Positions 35,691 through 44,278 of a stretch of DNA of 64,000 nucleotides are shown here, in pieces. Within the stretch, counting starts at the first letter, position 1. Each line of letters begins with the position of its first letter. Under the pieces are notes generated by a model. It was not told where the DNA came from and ran no database searches. It saw only the letters and a list, made by a program, of their open reading frames with translations. The position numbers were made by a program, and so were the translations under genes. The DNA comes from Longimicrobiales bacterium (GTDB taxonomy: Bacteria; Gemmatimonadota; Gemmatimonadetes; Longimicrobiales; Gaopeijiaceae), in contig JAPKBW010000004.1 of NCBI GenBank assembly GCA_028823235.1, positions 142,665 through 206,664 of the forward strand, given 5' to 3'.

Positions 35691-36593
35691 CTAGGCGCCC
35701 TGGCTATTGTCGATGACTCCACGCAGGAGTTGCATATCGTCCCAGAAAGCCCTTGTCCAGTTGGAGTTACGAAGCAATGCAGCCGGATGGTAGGTGACAA
35801 CCAATGGGACCCCGTGGTAGCTGTGAACATTTCCACGGAGCTTCCCGAGAGCAGACTTATCCTGACCGGTCAGCAGTTTGCCGGAAAAGGAACCCACGGC
35901 CAGAAGCGCCGACGGCTTGACTAGGTCGATCTGTTTGCGGAGAAGAGGTGAGCACGTCTCGATTTCATCCGTCATGGGATCGCGATTCCCTGGCGGCCGA
36001 CACTTCAAGACGTTCGCGATGTAAACCGACTCCTTTCGGTCCAGTCCCACGGTAGCCAGAAGTAGATCAAGAAACTGCCCAGCCGCACCGACGAACGGGA
36101 CGCCGGTTTTGTCTTCATTCGCCCCCGGGGCCTCACCGACCACCATGAGTCGAGCGGTCGGGGGACCGTCAGAGAACACGACCTGTGTGCGCCCTGCGGA
36201 GAGACGACATGCCGTGCATCCCAGCGCGATCCCGCGGAGTTCCTCGTAGTCGTCCGGGAGCACAGGAAGAGGAGTGCCCGTCGAGCTAGAGGTCTGCCCC
36301 TCGACCGAAGCGGGCCGCGGAGCGGTCGCCTTACCAACGAACCGATCCGGTTCGGCCTGACCGCCTGTGCCACCGGAACTCGGCCGCGGAGCCGTAGGCC
36401 CCCGCCCAGCAGACGACAAGAGCACATCAGCGGCTCCGGCGGAGGGCCTTTCGGATTCGAGGGTGGCCGCAGCGGCCGCAAGCGCGAGCGCTTCTTCCCG
36501 GGTCATCCCGTCGAGCACCAGATCAGCCCCACCCATCTCGATACGCTGCCGCAGGAGCCGCGCGCTCTCCTTTATGCTCGGACGTTCGGTCAC
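35691..36593 (-). CDS. Uracil-DNA glycosylase, family 4 (iron-sulfur type)
   Basis: It removes uracil from DNA. The first 110 residues or so are Pro/Ser/Thr-rich and probably disordered. The catalytic domain has the 4Fe-4S cysteines (GCTACRLSAGRTQVVF and NVLKCRPPGNRDP...IETCSPLL), the substrate motif VGEAPGANEDKTG and the catalytic-loop His in TYHPAALLRN. It overlaps coaBC by four bases and lies just before dnaB in the same run. Thermophilic and Gram-positive homologues share this layout. Confidence 0.92.
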   Translation of the reverse strand: MTERPSIKESARLLRQRIEMGGADLVLDGMTREEALALAAAAATLESERPSAGAADVLLSSAGRGPTAPRPSSGGTGGQAEPDRFVGKATAPRPASVEGQTSSSTGTPLPVLPDDYEELRGIALGCTACRLSAGRTQVVFSDGPPTARLMVVGEAPGANEDKTGVPFVGAAGQFLDLLLATVGLDRKESVYIANVLKCRPPGNRDPMTDEIETCSPLLRKQIDLVKPSALLAVGSFSGKLLTGQDKSALGKLRGNVHSYHGVPLVVTYHPAALLRNSNWTRAFWDDMQLLRGVIDNSQGA

Positions 36594-37837
36594 GAAGCCG
36601 CAATCCCTTCGAGCAGGCGTGCGACCCGATCGAGCAACGCGTCGGCCACCTCATCTTTGGACAAGAGGGGCAATGGCTCTGTGGAACCATCGGCACTGAG
36701 GAATGTCACCCGATTCGTAGAGACACCGAACCCTGCCCCAGCTTCGTTTGCATCGTTCGCCACGAGGAGATCGAAGCCTTTTTCCTTCAGCTTTTTCGAC
36801 GCGTTCTCGAGCAGATCGTCAGTCTCAAGCGCGAAACCGACGATGACGCTACCGGGTTTGCGTTCGCTTCGCGTGTCGCGAGCCACGTCCGGGTTCGCCG
36901 TCATGGAGATCGTAAAACGTCCGTCCGTGTCATCCTTCTTCACCTTGCTGACCTTCGGATCGGTCGGCCGGAAGTCCGCGACCGCAGCTGAGAAGATCGA
37001 CACATCGGCGTCAGCTAGTCGCTCCGCGACCGAGTCATGCATCTCACGGGCTGTGTCCACCGGGATGACAGCGACGCCGAACGGTGACTCGAGAGCAGAG
37101 GGCCCCGTCACGAGTGTTACCCGGGCACCCCTTCTCCAGGCGGCCTGTGCGATCGAGTAACCCATTCGGCCAGAAGACCGATTACCCACATACCGGACCG
37201 GGTCAATCGGTTCCTGAGTCGGTCCCGCAGTCACGAGTACGTGCCGACCGGCAAATATTTCCTGTGTGGCGAGGGCGCGCCCTATGGCTTCCTCGATTTC
37301 CCGAGGCTCGATCATCCGACCGGGCCCTTCGCCTTCGCCCACTGCAAGAGCTCCTTCGGCCGGGCCATGAATCTGGTATCCGAGTCGCTCTCTGATGTGT
37401 AGAAGGTTCTCCTGCACCTGGGTGTGGGCGTACATGCGGTCGTTCATGGCCGGGCAGATCACCACGGGCGCCCTCGTCGCGAGCAGCGTCGTGCAGATGA
37501 GGTCGTCAGCTCGCCCTTGTGCGGCGCGCGCGAGAAAGTCAGCGGTCGCCGGTGCCACGCATACCACATCGGCCTCTCGACCGAGCCGGACATGCAGAGC
37601 TGCACCATCCGCGGAGAACAGGTCTGTGAGCGTGGGACGCCCAGTCACACCCTCAAAGGTGAGCGGTGCGACGAATTTTTGGGCCGAGCGCGTCAAAATC
37701 ACGTCAACAATGGCGCCCAAGCGAGTGAGGTCACGGGCAACCTGAATGCACTTATAGGCGGCGATGCCGCCAGTCACTCCCAACACGACACGCTTGCCCT
37801 CCCAGGGCCGACGCGGTGTGAGCGGAGTGCCCGGCAT
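36590..37837 (-). CDS. coaBC: Bifunctional phosphopantothenoylcysteine decarboxylase/ligase
   Basis: It makes 4'-phosphopantetheine from phosphopantothenate and cysteine, in coenzyme A synthesis. The 415 residues divide into an N-terminal CoaC flavoprotein (VVLGVTGGIAAYK, CPAMNDRMY) and a C-terminal CoaB ligase (VLVTAGPTQEPIDPVRYVGNRSSGRMGY, AAVADFRP, KVKKDD). It lies 18 bases after rpoZ and overlaps the glycosylase by four bases. Confidence 0.95.
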   Translation of the reverse strand: MPGTPLTPRRPWEGKRVVLGVTGGIAAYKCIQVARDLTRLGAIVDVILTRSAQKFVAPLTFEGVTGRPTLTDLFSADGAALHVRLGREADVVCVAPATADFLARAAQGRADDLICTTLLATRAPVVICPAMNDRMYAHTQVQENLLHIRERLGYQIHGPAEGALAVGEGEGPGRMIEPREIEEAIGRALATQEIFAGRHVLVTAGPTQEPIDPVRYVGNRSSGRMGYSIAQAAWRRGARVTLVTGPSALESPFGVAVIPVDTAREMHDSVAERLADADVSIFSAAVADFRPTDPKVSKVKKDDTDGRFTISMTANPDVARDTRSERKPGSVIVGFALETDDLLENASKKLKEKGFDLLVANDANEAGAGFGVSTNRVTFLSADGSTEPLPLLSKDEVADALLDRVARLLEGIAAS

Positions 37838-37855
37838 CAGCCACCCACCCCGCTA

Positions 37856-38074
37856 CTAGGGCTCGTCGCGGCGCCGGCGCTTCACGAGGCGAAACTCGAT
37901 CTGACCGGAGGTCAAAGCCTCGAGCGCACGCGTCGTCAGCTTCTTCTCTTCACCGAGCGGCATCGCGTCGCTGGGTAGCGAGTTGAGTTCGCGCGTGTAT
38001 TTCGCAGCAACCAACACGCCGAGGTACTTGCTCTCGGTTGCGGCTGCGACCTCAATCGGGGTAAAAACTCGCAT
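37856..38074 (-). CDS. rpoZ: RNA polymerase omega subunit
   Basis: This small subunit helps fold and assemble the RNA polymerase beta' subunit and can take part in ppGpp response. The 72 residues contain the family core VAAATESKYLGVLVAAKYTREL followed by EEKKLTTRALEALTSGQIEFRLV. It is placed, as in many bacteria, between gmk and coaBC. Confidence 0.93.
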   Translation of the reverse strand: MRVFTPIEVAAATESKYLGVLVAAKYTRELNSLPSDAMPLGEEKKLTTRALEALTSGQIEFRLVKRRRRDEP

Positions 38075-38096
38075 GGCACTTCCTGTTCAGAGACCT

Positions 38097-38741
38097 TCAG
38101 TTTTTGTCGTACTCATCGCGAAGGATCCGGACGATTTCCGTCCTGAAGTGCTCCGCATTCTGCTCAGGTGAGTCTGGCACCTCACCCCGGCCTTCAGTGA
38201 TCGATCGAATCTCAGCGATGCATTTGTCAAGATCATCGTTGACCACAACATAATCGAAGTCCTTCAGGGCCTGAAGTTCCGTCAGCGCAGACCGAAGCCG
38301 CCGAGCAATGTCCTCGCGTCCCTCCGTACCCCGGCCCTTCAGGCGGGCCATCATAATATCGACGGACGGCGGCAGGACGAAGATCAGCACGGCATCTTCG
38401 ATCGAGGCTCGTATCTGCCGGGCCCCCTGAACATCGATGTCGAGAACCACGTGCTCACCTCGCCGCGCGGCATCGTCGATTTCCGCTCGGGGTGTGCCGT
38501 AAAGGCGCCCGTGGACACTGGCCCATTCGACGAGCTCGCCGTCTTCGGCCCTTTTCTCGAAGTCTCCGATATCGAGGAAGTGATAGTCGACGCCGTCTAC
38601 TTCACCTGTACGCGGGCTCCGAGTGGTCGCAGACACAGAGAACACATAGCGGTCGGAGTCACCCACGAGCCTCCTCGCGAGGGTCGTCTTGCCAGTGCCA
38701 CTCGCTGCGGCGAGGACCACAGGGGCAGCTCGCTGGGTCAT
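38097..38741 (-). CDS. gmk: Guanylate kinase
   Basis: It phosphorylates GMP to GDP. The 214-residue protein has the Walker A loop AAASGTGKTTL near the N-terminus, the GMP-binding SATTRSPRTGEVDGVDYHFL, VLDIDVQGARQI and FVLPPSVDIM, and then the RL...E helical part. It overlaps yicC by four bases and precedes rpoZ by 22. Confidence 0.95.
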   Translation of the reverse strand: MTQRAAPVVLAAASGTGKTTLARRLVGDSDRYVFSVSATTRSPRTGEVDGVDYHFLDIGDFEKRAEDGELVEWASVHGRLYGTPRAEIDDAARRGEHVVLDIDVQGARQIRASIEDAVLIFVLPPSVDIMMARLKGRGTEGREDIARRLRSALTELQALKDFDYVVVNDDLDKCIAEIRSITEGRGEVPDSPEQNAEHFRTEIVRILRDEYDKN

Positions 38742-39625
38742 TCGACATTCTCGATTTGTTCACGGAGGCGCTCGATCTCTTCCTTGATGGAAACCGAAGC
38801 CTGCGCCACCTCGGCATCGTTCGCCTTAGAACCCACCGTATTGGCTTCACGGTGCATCTCCTGGACCAGGAAGCCGAGGCGCTTGCCGACCGGCTCGGTC
38901 GCGTCTCCCTCAAGCGCTTCCCGAAAGAGCTCGATGTGTGATCGAAAGCGTACGATTTCTTCGTTGATGTCCCACTTCTCGGCGAGGAACGCTACCTCGC
39001 GGGCGAGCCTCTCCTCGTCGACCTCGACCTGCTCGCTGAGTTCACGCACCGCTTCTCGCAGGCGATCGCGGTGCTCGATCAGACGCTGCGGTGCGCGAAC
39101 CTCTACGACATCGATCTGCGTGCCAATCGCGTCGAGGCGACCCCGGAGGTCGGCCTCAAGCCGCAGGCCTTCCGCCTCTCGCATATCACGGCAAGCCGAT
39201 GCGGCCTTCGCCGCCAGATCCGAGACCGCCTCCACCTCGACGCCGGCGGTGCGATCAGCCTCCGGAGCCCGAAAGATGTCTCCGAAGCGACTCATTAGCG
39301 CGAGGTCGGCATCCCCCGGAAGATCCAACGCGTCCTTGAGGCTTTCGAGTGCAGCCTGATACCCACGAGCCTTTGCGAGGTCGATCGAGGGCCCGGGTTG
39401 AAGCTCCGCAGACGTGCGATCGAGGGAGAGGAACACGTTCACGTGACCCCGTCCGATATGCTCTTTAAGAGCATCTGTGATCGGCTTCTCATACTTGTCG
39501 AAGCCGGACGGAGTCTTGATGCTCGAGTTGAAAAACCGGTGGTTCACAGTCTTCACTTCTAGGCGAAGCCGTCCTGCAGACGTATCGCCTTCGGCGTCAC
39601 CGAACCCAGTCATGCTCTTGATCAT
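38738..39625 (-). CDS. yicC: YicC-family endoribonuclease
   Basis: This 295-residue protein opens with MIKSMTGFGDAEG, the signature of the YicC/DUF1732 family, and has LRLEVKTVNHRFFNSSIKTP. The C-terminal block REVAFLAEKWDINEEIVRFRSHIELFREALE and GFLVQEMHREANTVGSKA follow. Family members act on RNA in related bacteria; activity here is inferred. It is the first gene of the gmk-rpoZ-coaBC run. The gap to the outer-membrane barrel gene is 50 bases. Confidence 0.93.
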   Translation of the reverse strand: MIKSMTGFGDAEGDTSAGRLRLEVKTVNHRFFNSSIKTPSGFDKYEKPITDALKEHIGRGHVNVFLSLDRTSAELQPGPSIDLAKARGYQAALESLKDALDLPGDADLALMSRFGDIFRAPEADRTAGVEVEAVSDLAAKAASACRDMREAEGLRLEADLRGRLDAIGTQIDVVEVRAPQRLIEHRDRLREAVRELSEQVEVDEERLAREVAFLAEKWDINEEIVRFRSHIELFREALEGDATEPVGKRLGFLVQEMHREANTVGSKANDAEVAQASVSIKEEIERLREQIENVE

Positions 39626-39675
39626 TCGCTACCTCCGAGAGAGGGCGGAAAGTAAGCCGGGGAGAACTCTTCCAC

Positions 39676-41550
39676 CTAGTTCCAGAGGTCCCAGCGGAGT
39701 GCAAAGAAGGAGCGCGCGTAAGGAAGCAGGCGCCCAGGATAGGTTTGGTTACCTCGGCGCAGGGTCGCATTGTCCATGCCGAGCCAGAGCCGGACGGTCA
39801 CGACCCTGACCTGGATGTGACCATACCAGCTTTGATAAAACGGCACTTCCACGACGCCGCCGGCACCCGACCCACCATCGTCCACAAACGTGAGCATGGG
39901 ATCGTGCCCGCGGACCCCGGCGGAGAACCACAACTCGAGATTCCCGGTTTCCTTGAAAACTTTATGGTATTCGAACGCCCCCTGGTACGTCTGTTCAGGC
40001 AGATACGGGCCGGGTTCCTCCCACCTCTGGTATGAGCCCTCGATGGTGAGTGCCTGCCAGCGCGTCGGGAGGATCGCCATGGCCTCGAATCCGGTGCGAT
40101 GTACTCCCATGTCGGCGGGTGCGCCGTAGTCGGCCTCTGTGCCGAGCGGGAGCGCCAGATCAGACCAGGTATATAGGGTCGCCCCGGCCAGCGTCACGCC
40201 CCAGCGGGAAAAGGAAAGCCCGGCCCGGCCGGTTTTTCGATCGGTAATAGCCGCGACACCTGGCACGATGTCGGGGGCCTCTGGGGCGACGGTCCCGTCC
40301 ATGAGCATGGCACCCCTGCTCCCGAACTCGCCTTCCGCGAAGGAGCCGAAGAGCGTTACGCCCCGAATCGGATTCACCCATGCTCGGCCGCCATAGTTGA
40401 GCGTGCCGGTACCGTTCCAGGTGCCCTGCGAAACGTGTCCGGTCAGGCCACCCCATCGGTCTCTTGCGAACCCGAGCGATAAGTCGGCTGCCCGACTGGG
40501 CAGATCTCCTTCGAACTGCCGATACGCTCCGTTCAACCAGAACCCGCCGCGATCCACAGCGAGCGATCCGCCGATCTGACCCCGCGACCCTCCAATCGTG
40601 TGGATGCTTGCCGCCGTTTCAGCCGAGAGGCTCGATCTGCCCGCGTATCCGCTGACGACGACCCCGTCGACGACACGCAGGCCAGCCTTGGCCATGACAT
40701 CGGTCCGTGTCAGGGTTGGCGTGTACTCCACGACCTTCGTCTGCGATTGAGAACGCCGCAGATCGAGCCCGATACCGAACCGATTCTGCAGATGTACTTG
40801 GTACCGAACCCAGCTTCCGGTCCGGTTCCCGCCCTCTTTCCGATCTTGCCCCCTGCCTCGTGTGTCCATCCGCTCGAGTCCGATGCCCAGACTCCCCCCC
40901 AGCGCGGTGGGGTCCGTGTAGATACCCCGGAACATGTTCGTGTTCAAGTCACCCGTTCCGGCCTCGATGACCGAGAAAGGACGGCCGTCATCGTATTCAT
41001 ATGACGTGAGCTTGATAATCATCTGACCCATCGAGCGCTCAAGACGAATTCGGCTCACCGCGACGAGGCCGATGCGCTGGAGGTCCGCCACTCCGCCATC
41101 GACCGGATATACCTCAAATCCGTCCCGAAATACGCGATAGCCCGCGCCTCCAAGTCCAAAAGCACTTATTGACGCCGGAGTCCCGTAGTCTCCACCGAGC
41201 AGCGTGATCAGGCCCGGAATCTCCTGGAAAAGTTCAGCGAGCGTGTTGGCCCCGGATGCCATGAGGCTGTGGCGATCCCACTCCCAGATGCCCGTCGCAA
41301 AACCGACAGGAGCCTCTCCGGTGCCACGGGGGATGTTGTAGAAAATCGTATCCGCAGAGAGGGAGTCGGCGACCAGCGTGTCACCCTCTGCGAGGGCGCG
41401 GGAATCCAGTGCGAGAGAATCGACAGCGAGCGAAGGCAAGCCCAGAGCAGTCAGTGAGTCCACTACGACGATCGAGTCGGGGGGCTCCTGAGCCTGGGCC
41501 GGCACCGCGATCAGGATGCCGAAGAGAACTGCGCCAGCGGCGCGTTTCAC
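39676..41550 (-). CDS. Outer-membrane TonB-dependent-receptor-like barrel protein
   Basis: The GTG at 41550 is preferred: it overlaps the pepA stop (GTGA), has GGAG nine bases upstream and begins a signal peptide ending VPAQAQ. A pre-plug linker with repeated DSL units follows, then a plug-like domain (NTLAELFQEIPGLITLLGGDYGT, GAGYRVFRDGFEVYPVDGG, IGLVAVSRIRLERS). The rest is beta-barrel, with alternating polar and aromatic strands and a terminal FFALRWDLWN. At about 624 residues it is shorter than typical receptors and has no recognisable TonB box. It is coupled to pepA, an unusual partner. Uptake substrate is unknown. Confidence 0.8.
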   Translation of the reverse strand: MKRAAGAVLFGILIAVPAQAQEPPDSIVVVDSLTALGLPSLAVDSLALDSRALAEGDTLVADSLSADTIFYNIPRGTGEAPVGFATGIWEWDRHSLMASGANTLAELFQEIPGLITLLGGDYGTPASISAFGLGGAGYRVFRDGFEVYPVDGGVADLQRIGLVAVSRIRLERSMGQMIIKLTSYEYDDGRPFSVIEAGTGDLNTNMFRGIYTDPTALGGSLGIGLERMDTRGRGQDRKEGGNRTGSWVRYQVHLQNRFGIGLDLRRSQSQTKVVEYTPTLTRTDVMAKAGLRVVDGVVVSGYAGRSSLSAETAASIHTIGGSRGQIGGSLAVDRGGFWLNGAYRQFEGDLPSRAADLSLGFARDRWGGLTGHVSQGTWNGTGTLNYGGRAWVNPIRGVTLFGSFAEGEFGSRGAMLMDGTVAPEAPDIVPGVAAITDRKTGRAGLSFSRWGVTLAGATLYTWSDLALPLGTEADYGAPADMGVHRTGFEAMAILPTRWQALTIEGSYQRWEEPGPYLPEQTYQGAFEYHKVFKETGNLELWFSAGVRGHDPMLTFVDDGGSGAGGVVEVPFYQSWYGHIQVRVVTVRLWLGMDNATLRRGNQTYPGRLLPYARSFFALRWDLWN

Positions 41551-43037
41551 CCGACGCGACTCCGGACCCATTCGACCAACATCCGTGTGGGGAACCCGAG
41601 CGCCCCATTCCTCTGGTACGACAGCTTCCCTTCACCGTACGCCATGCCCGCGATGTCGAGGTGTGCCCAACGGGTATCTCCGACGAACTCACGCAAAAAT
41701 GCCCCCGCGGTGATCGAACCTCCTGGCCTGCCCCCAATGTTTTGAAGGTCAGCGGTCGGGCTGTCGAGCTGCTTCCGGAATTCATCCCAGATCGGGAGTT
41801 CCCAGCACCGCTCACCTGAGGCGTCACCTGCGGCGCGCAACTCGCGAATCAATTCGTCGTCATTGCCCATGACCGCAGCCGCATGATGACCAAGCGCGAT
41901 GATTACGGACCCCGTCAGCGTGGCGCAATCGACCATGGCGGCCGGGTTGAGCCGCGCGCCCCACGTGAGCGCATCAGCTAGGATCAGACGCCCCTCGGCG
42001 TCGGTGTTGATGACCTCAATTGTCTTGCCGGCCAGGCTATTGATGACGTCACCCGGTTTCGTGGCAGTGCCGGAAGGCATGTTGTCGGACGACGGCACGA
42101 TCCCGATGACATTCGCCTGCACACCAATCTCGGCGATGGCCTGCATCGCGCCAATGACCGCAGCACCACCAGACATGTCGTACTTCATCTCCTCCATGCC
42201 TGCCGGCGGCTTCAGCGAGATCCCCCCGGAATCAAAGGAAAGCCCCTTCCCGACCAGCACGAGCGGAGCATCCCCAGACGTCCCGCCCTGATGCTCGAGG
42301 ATGATGAACCGAGCCTCTTCCTCCGAACCTCGGGTAACCGACAGCAACGCATGCATCCCTTCTTTCAGCATGCGTTCTTCGTTGAACACGGTAGAGCCCA
42401 GGCCTACGAAGCCGGCCATGCGGACGGCCTCATCGGCGATATGGGTCGGCGTCGCAACGTTGCCCGGGCGAGACTGAAGCGTCCGGGCGAAGTTGGCCCC
42501 ACGGGCGATGGCGGCCCCTGCCATCGCTCCCGCTGCCGCGCCCGCGTTGTCTCGGCCTCCGACGAGATCGATCTGGCAAACATTCACGACGGGCTCGTCC
42601 GAGTCGTCGGACTTGAGTTCGGTGAAACGCCAAGCGGCGAGGCCAGCTCCCTCTGCCGCTGCCTGAGCAGCAGCATCAGCACTCACATCACCGAGCCCAT
42701 CAAGGCAGATCGCGACCTCCTCGAGGCGTAGCTCTTCCGCGGCACGTACTGCGCGACCCGCCATCCGACGAATCAGCTCAGGGTCGACCGACTCGGCCTG
42801 TCCCAGTCCGAGCAACACGATCCGCTCGGGTCCCCTAGCCGGTCCATACAGCACGACCTGATCAGCGATCCGTCCGCGCATGTCGCCCGAAGTCATCGCC
42901 CGAGACACGGTTCCATCCAAGGCCCTGTCGAGATCACTCAGGGTCGGCGAGGACGCATCTGCTTCTTCGGTAACGCCAACGGCGAGTAAAGGCGTTTCAT
43001 GACCCGCGGGCGTCGCGTCAATGAAGCTCAGCTGCAT
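41547..43037 (-). CDS. pepA: Leucyl aminopeptidase (M17)
   Basis: This is a cytosolic zinc/manganese aminopeptidase. ATG 43037 (MQLSFIDATPAGHE) with AAGGA seven bases upstream gives about 496 residues; the longer frame to 43166 is spurious. The metal-binding segments are VGKGLSFDSGGISLKP and the family signature NTDAEGRL, with GNVATPTHIADEA earlier. It ends overlapping the outer-membrane barrel gene. Confidence 0.94.
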   Translation of the reverse strand: MQLSFIDATPAGHETPLLAVGVTEEADASSPTLSDLDRALDGTVSRAMTSGDMRGRIADQVVLYGPARGPERIVLLGLGQAESVDPELIRRMAGRAVRAAEELRLEEVAICLDGLGDVSADAAAQAAAEGAGLAAWRFTELKSDDSDEPVVNVCQIDLVGGRDNAGAAAGAMAGAAIARGANFARTLQSRPGNVATPTHIADEAVRMAGFVGLGSTVFNEERMLKEGMHALLSVTRGSEEEARFIILEHQGGTSGDAPLVLVGKGLSFDSGGISLKPPAGMEEMKYDMSGGAAVIGAMQAIAEIGVQANVIGIVPSSDNMPSGTATKPGDVINSLAGKTIEVINTDAEGRLILADALTWGARLNPAAMVDCATLTGSVIIALGHHAAAVMGNDDELIRELRAAGDASGERCWELPIWDEFRKQLDSPTADLQNIGGRPGGSITAGAFLREFVGDTRWAHLDIAGMAYGEGKLSYQRNGALGFPTRMLVEWVRSRVG

Positions 43038-43116
43038 CGGGGATTCCTTTCGTACATGGTTGGGGTGTCGGTACGTCCGAGCCCCTTGTTCACGGGGGCT
43101 ACGGCGTTGGTTCCAC

Positions 43117-44229
43117 TCAGTTCGGGACGCCCTCAGCCGTCTCGACGACGAGTTGGTCGACGACATCCTTCAAGTCGCCGGTTTCTTCGAATCTAGCGAG
43201 CTGTCGATCGGCACTCGTGCCCCGCTCCAGAATCGTAAAGGCGTATTCGACCTCCTTTCGACTCCCGAGGTCGTCGAGCACGTCATCCAGGAACCAACCG
43301 ATGAGCTCCTCGATGAGCAGCTTCGCCGAGGTCTCCCTTTCTTTTCCGAGGTCGAGCAGGTTGCCCGAGACTCCGTACCGAACAGCGCGCCACTTGTTTT
43401 CTTCGATGAGCGACAGTGGATATACGCGGAAGGTCATGTTGTCACGTCGGAGCTTCCACAGCTTGGCGATGATGGCTTGGATAATCGCTGCGATGCACAC
43501 CGCCTCATCGACGCGGGTGCAGATGTCGCAGAGCCGGAACTCGAGCGTCGGATAGAGATGATGGGGCCGCGAGTCCCACCAGATCTTCGATGCGTCCTCG
43601 ATGGCGTTTGCGCTCACCAGAGAACGCAGAATGTGTTCATACTCCGCGTGGGTGTAGAACGTCGGGGGGATGCCGGTTCGCGGGAAGTTCCGCCACTGCA
43701 CGCTTCGATATGACTTGAGGCCGGTGGTTCGCCCAATCCAGAATGGGGAGCTTGTCGACAACGCCAGTATGTGCGGGAGAAAATACCGCGACACCCGCAT
43801 GGCATCGATGAGGAATTCCTTGTCTTCGATACCCACGTGAACGTGCATCCCGAAGATCAAATTCTTCCGAGCGAGATCCTGCAGGTCTTGCTCCACGCCC
43901 TGATATCGCTCAAGCGGCGTGATCTCTTGATCCATCCAGGACGAGAACGGATGCGTCCCCGCCGCCAAGATCTTCAGACCATCTTCTGCCGCGAGGTCGA
44001 TCACTGCCCCGCGCAGGCGGACAACCTCCTCTCGGATCTCACTGGGTGTCGCACACACCGAGCTTCCGACCTCTACGACTGACTGATGCAGCTCCGGTTT
44101 GACGCCCTCTACCGTGATCTGACCATCGGAGTCGAGGATCTGCGTGATGTAAGACCGCAGCTCCCGAGTCTCTGGATCGACGATCTGGTACTCCTCTTCG
44201 ATCCCGAGCGTCAGCGACGGGTCTTTCAT
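43117..44229 (-). CDS. ybdK: Glutamate-cysteine ligase-like carboxylate-amine ligase (YbdK/GCS2 family)
   Basis: This 370-residue ATP-dependent ligase matches the GCS2/YbdK family. MKDPSLTLGIEEEYQIVDPETREL is the N-terminal substrate block, and VEVGSSVCATPSEI, GMHVHVGIEDKE, WWDSRPHHLYPTLEFRLCDI follow. Family members make gamma-glutamyl-type amides, but the exact substrate is not clear from sequence. It stands 79 bases upstream of pepA and 49 bases after the icd stop on the same strand. No partner ATP-grasp gene is adjacent. Confidence 0.88.
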   Translation of the reverse strand: MKDPSLTLGIEEEYQIVDPETRELRSYITQILDSDGQITVEGVKPELHQSVVEVGSSVCATPSEIREEVVRLRGAVIDLAAEDGLKILAAGTHPFSSWMDQEITPLERYQGVEQDLQDLARKNLIFGMHVHVGIEDKEFLIDAMRVSRYFLPHILALSTSSPFWIGRTTGLKSYRSVQWRNFPRTGIPPTFYTHAEYEHILRSLVSANAIEDASKIWWDSRPHHLYPTLEFRLCDICTRVDEAVCIAAIIQAIIAKLWKLRRDNMTFRVYPLSLIEENKWRAVRYGVSGNLLDLGKERETSAKLLIEELIGWFLDDVLDDLGSRKEVEYAFTILERGTSADRQLARFEETGDLKDVVDQLVVETAEGVPN

Positions 44230-44278
44230 CGTACTTCCTGCGGATCCAGCGTCACGGAGCGGGGACGCATCTTTCGCC

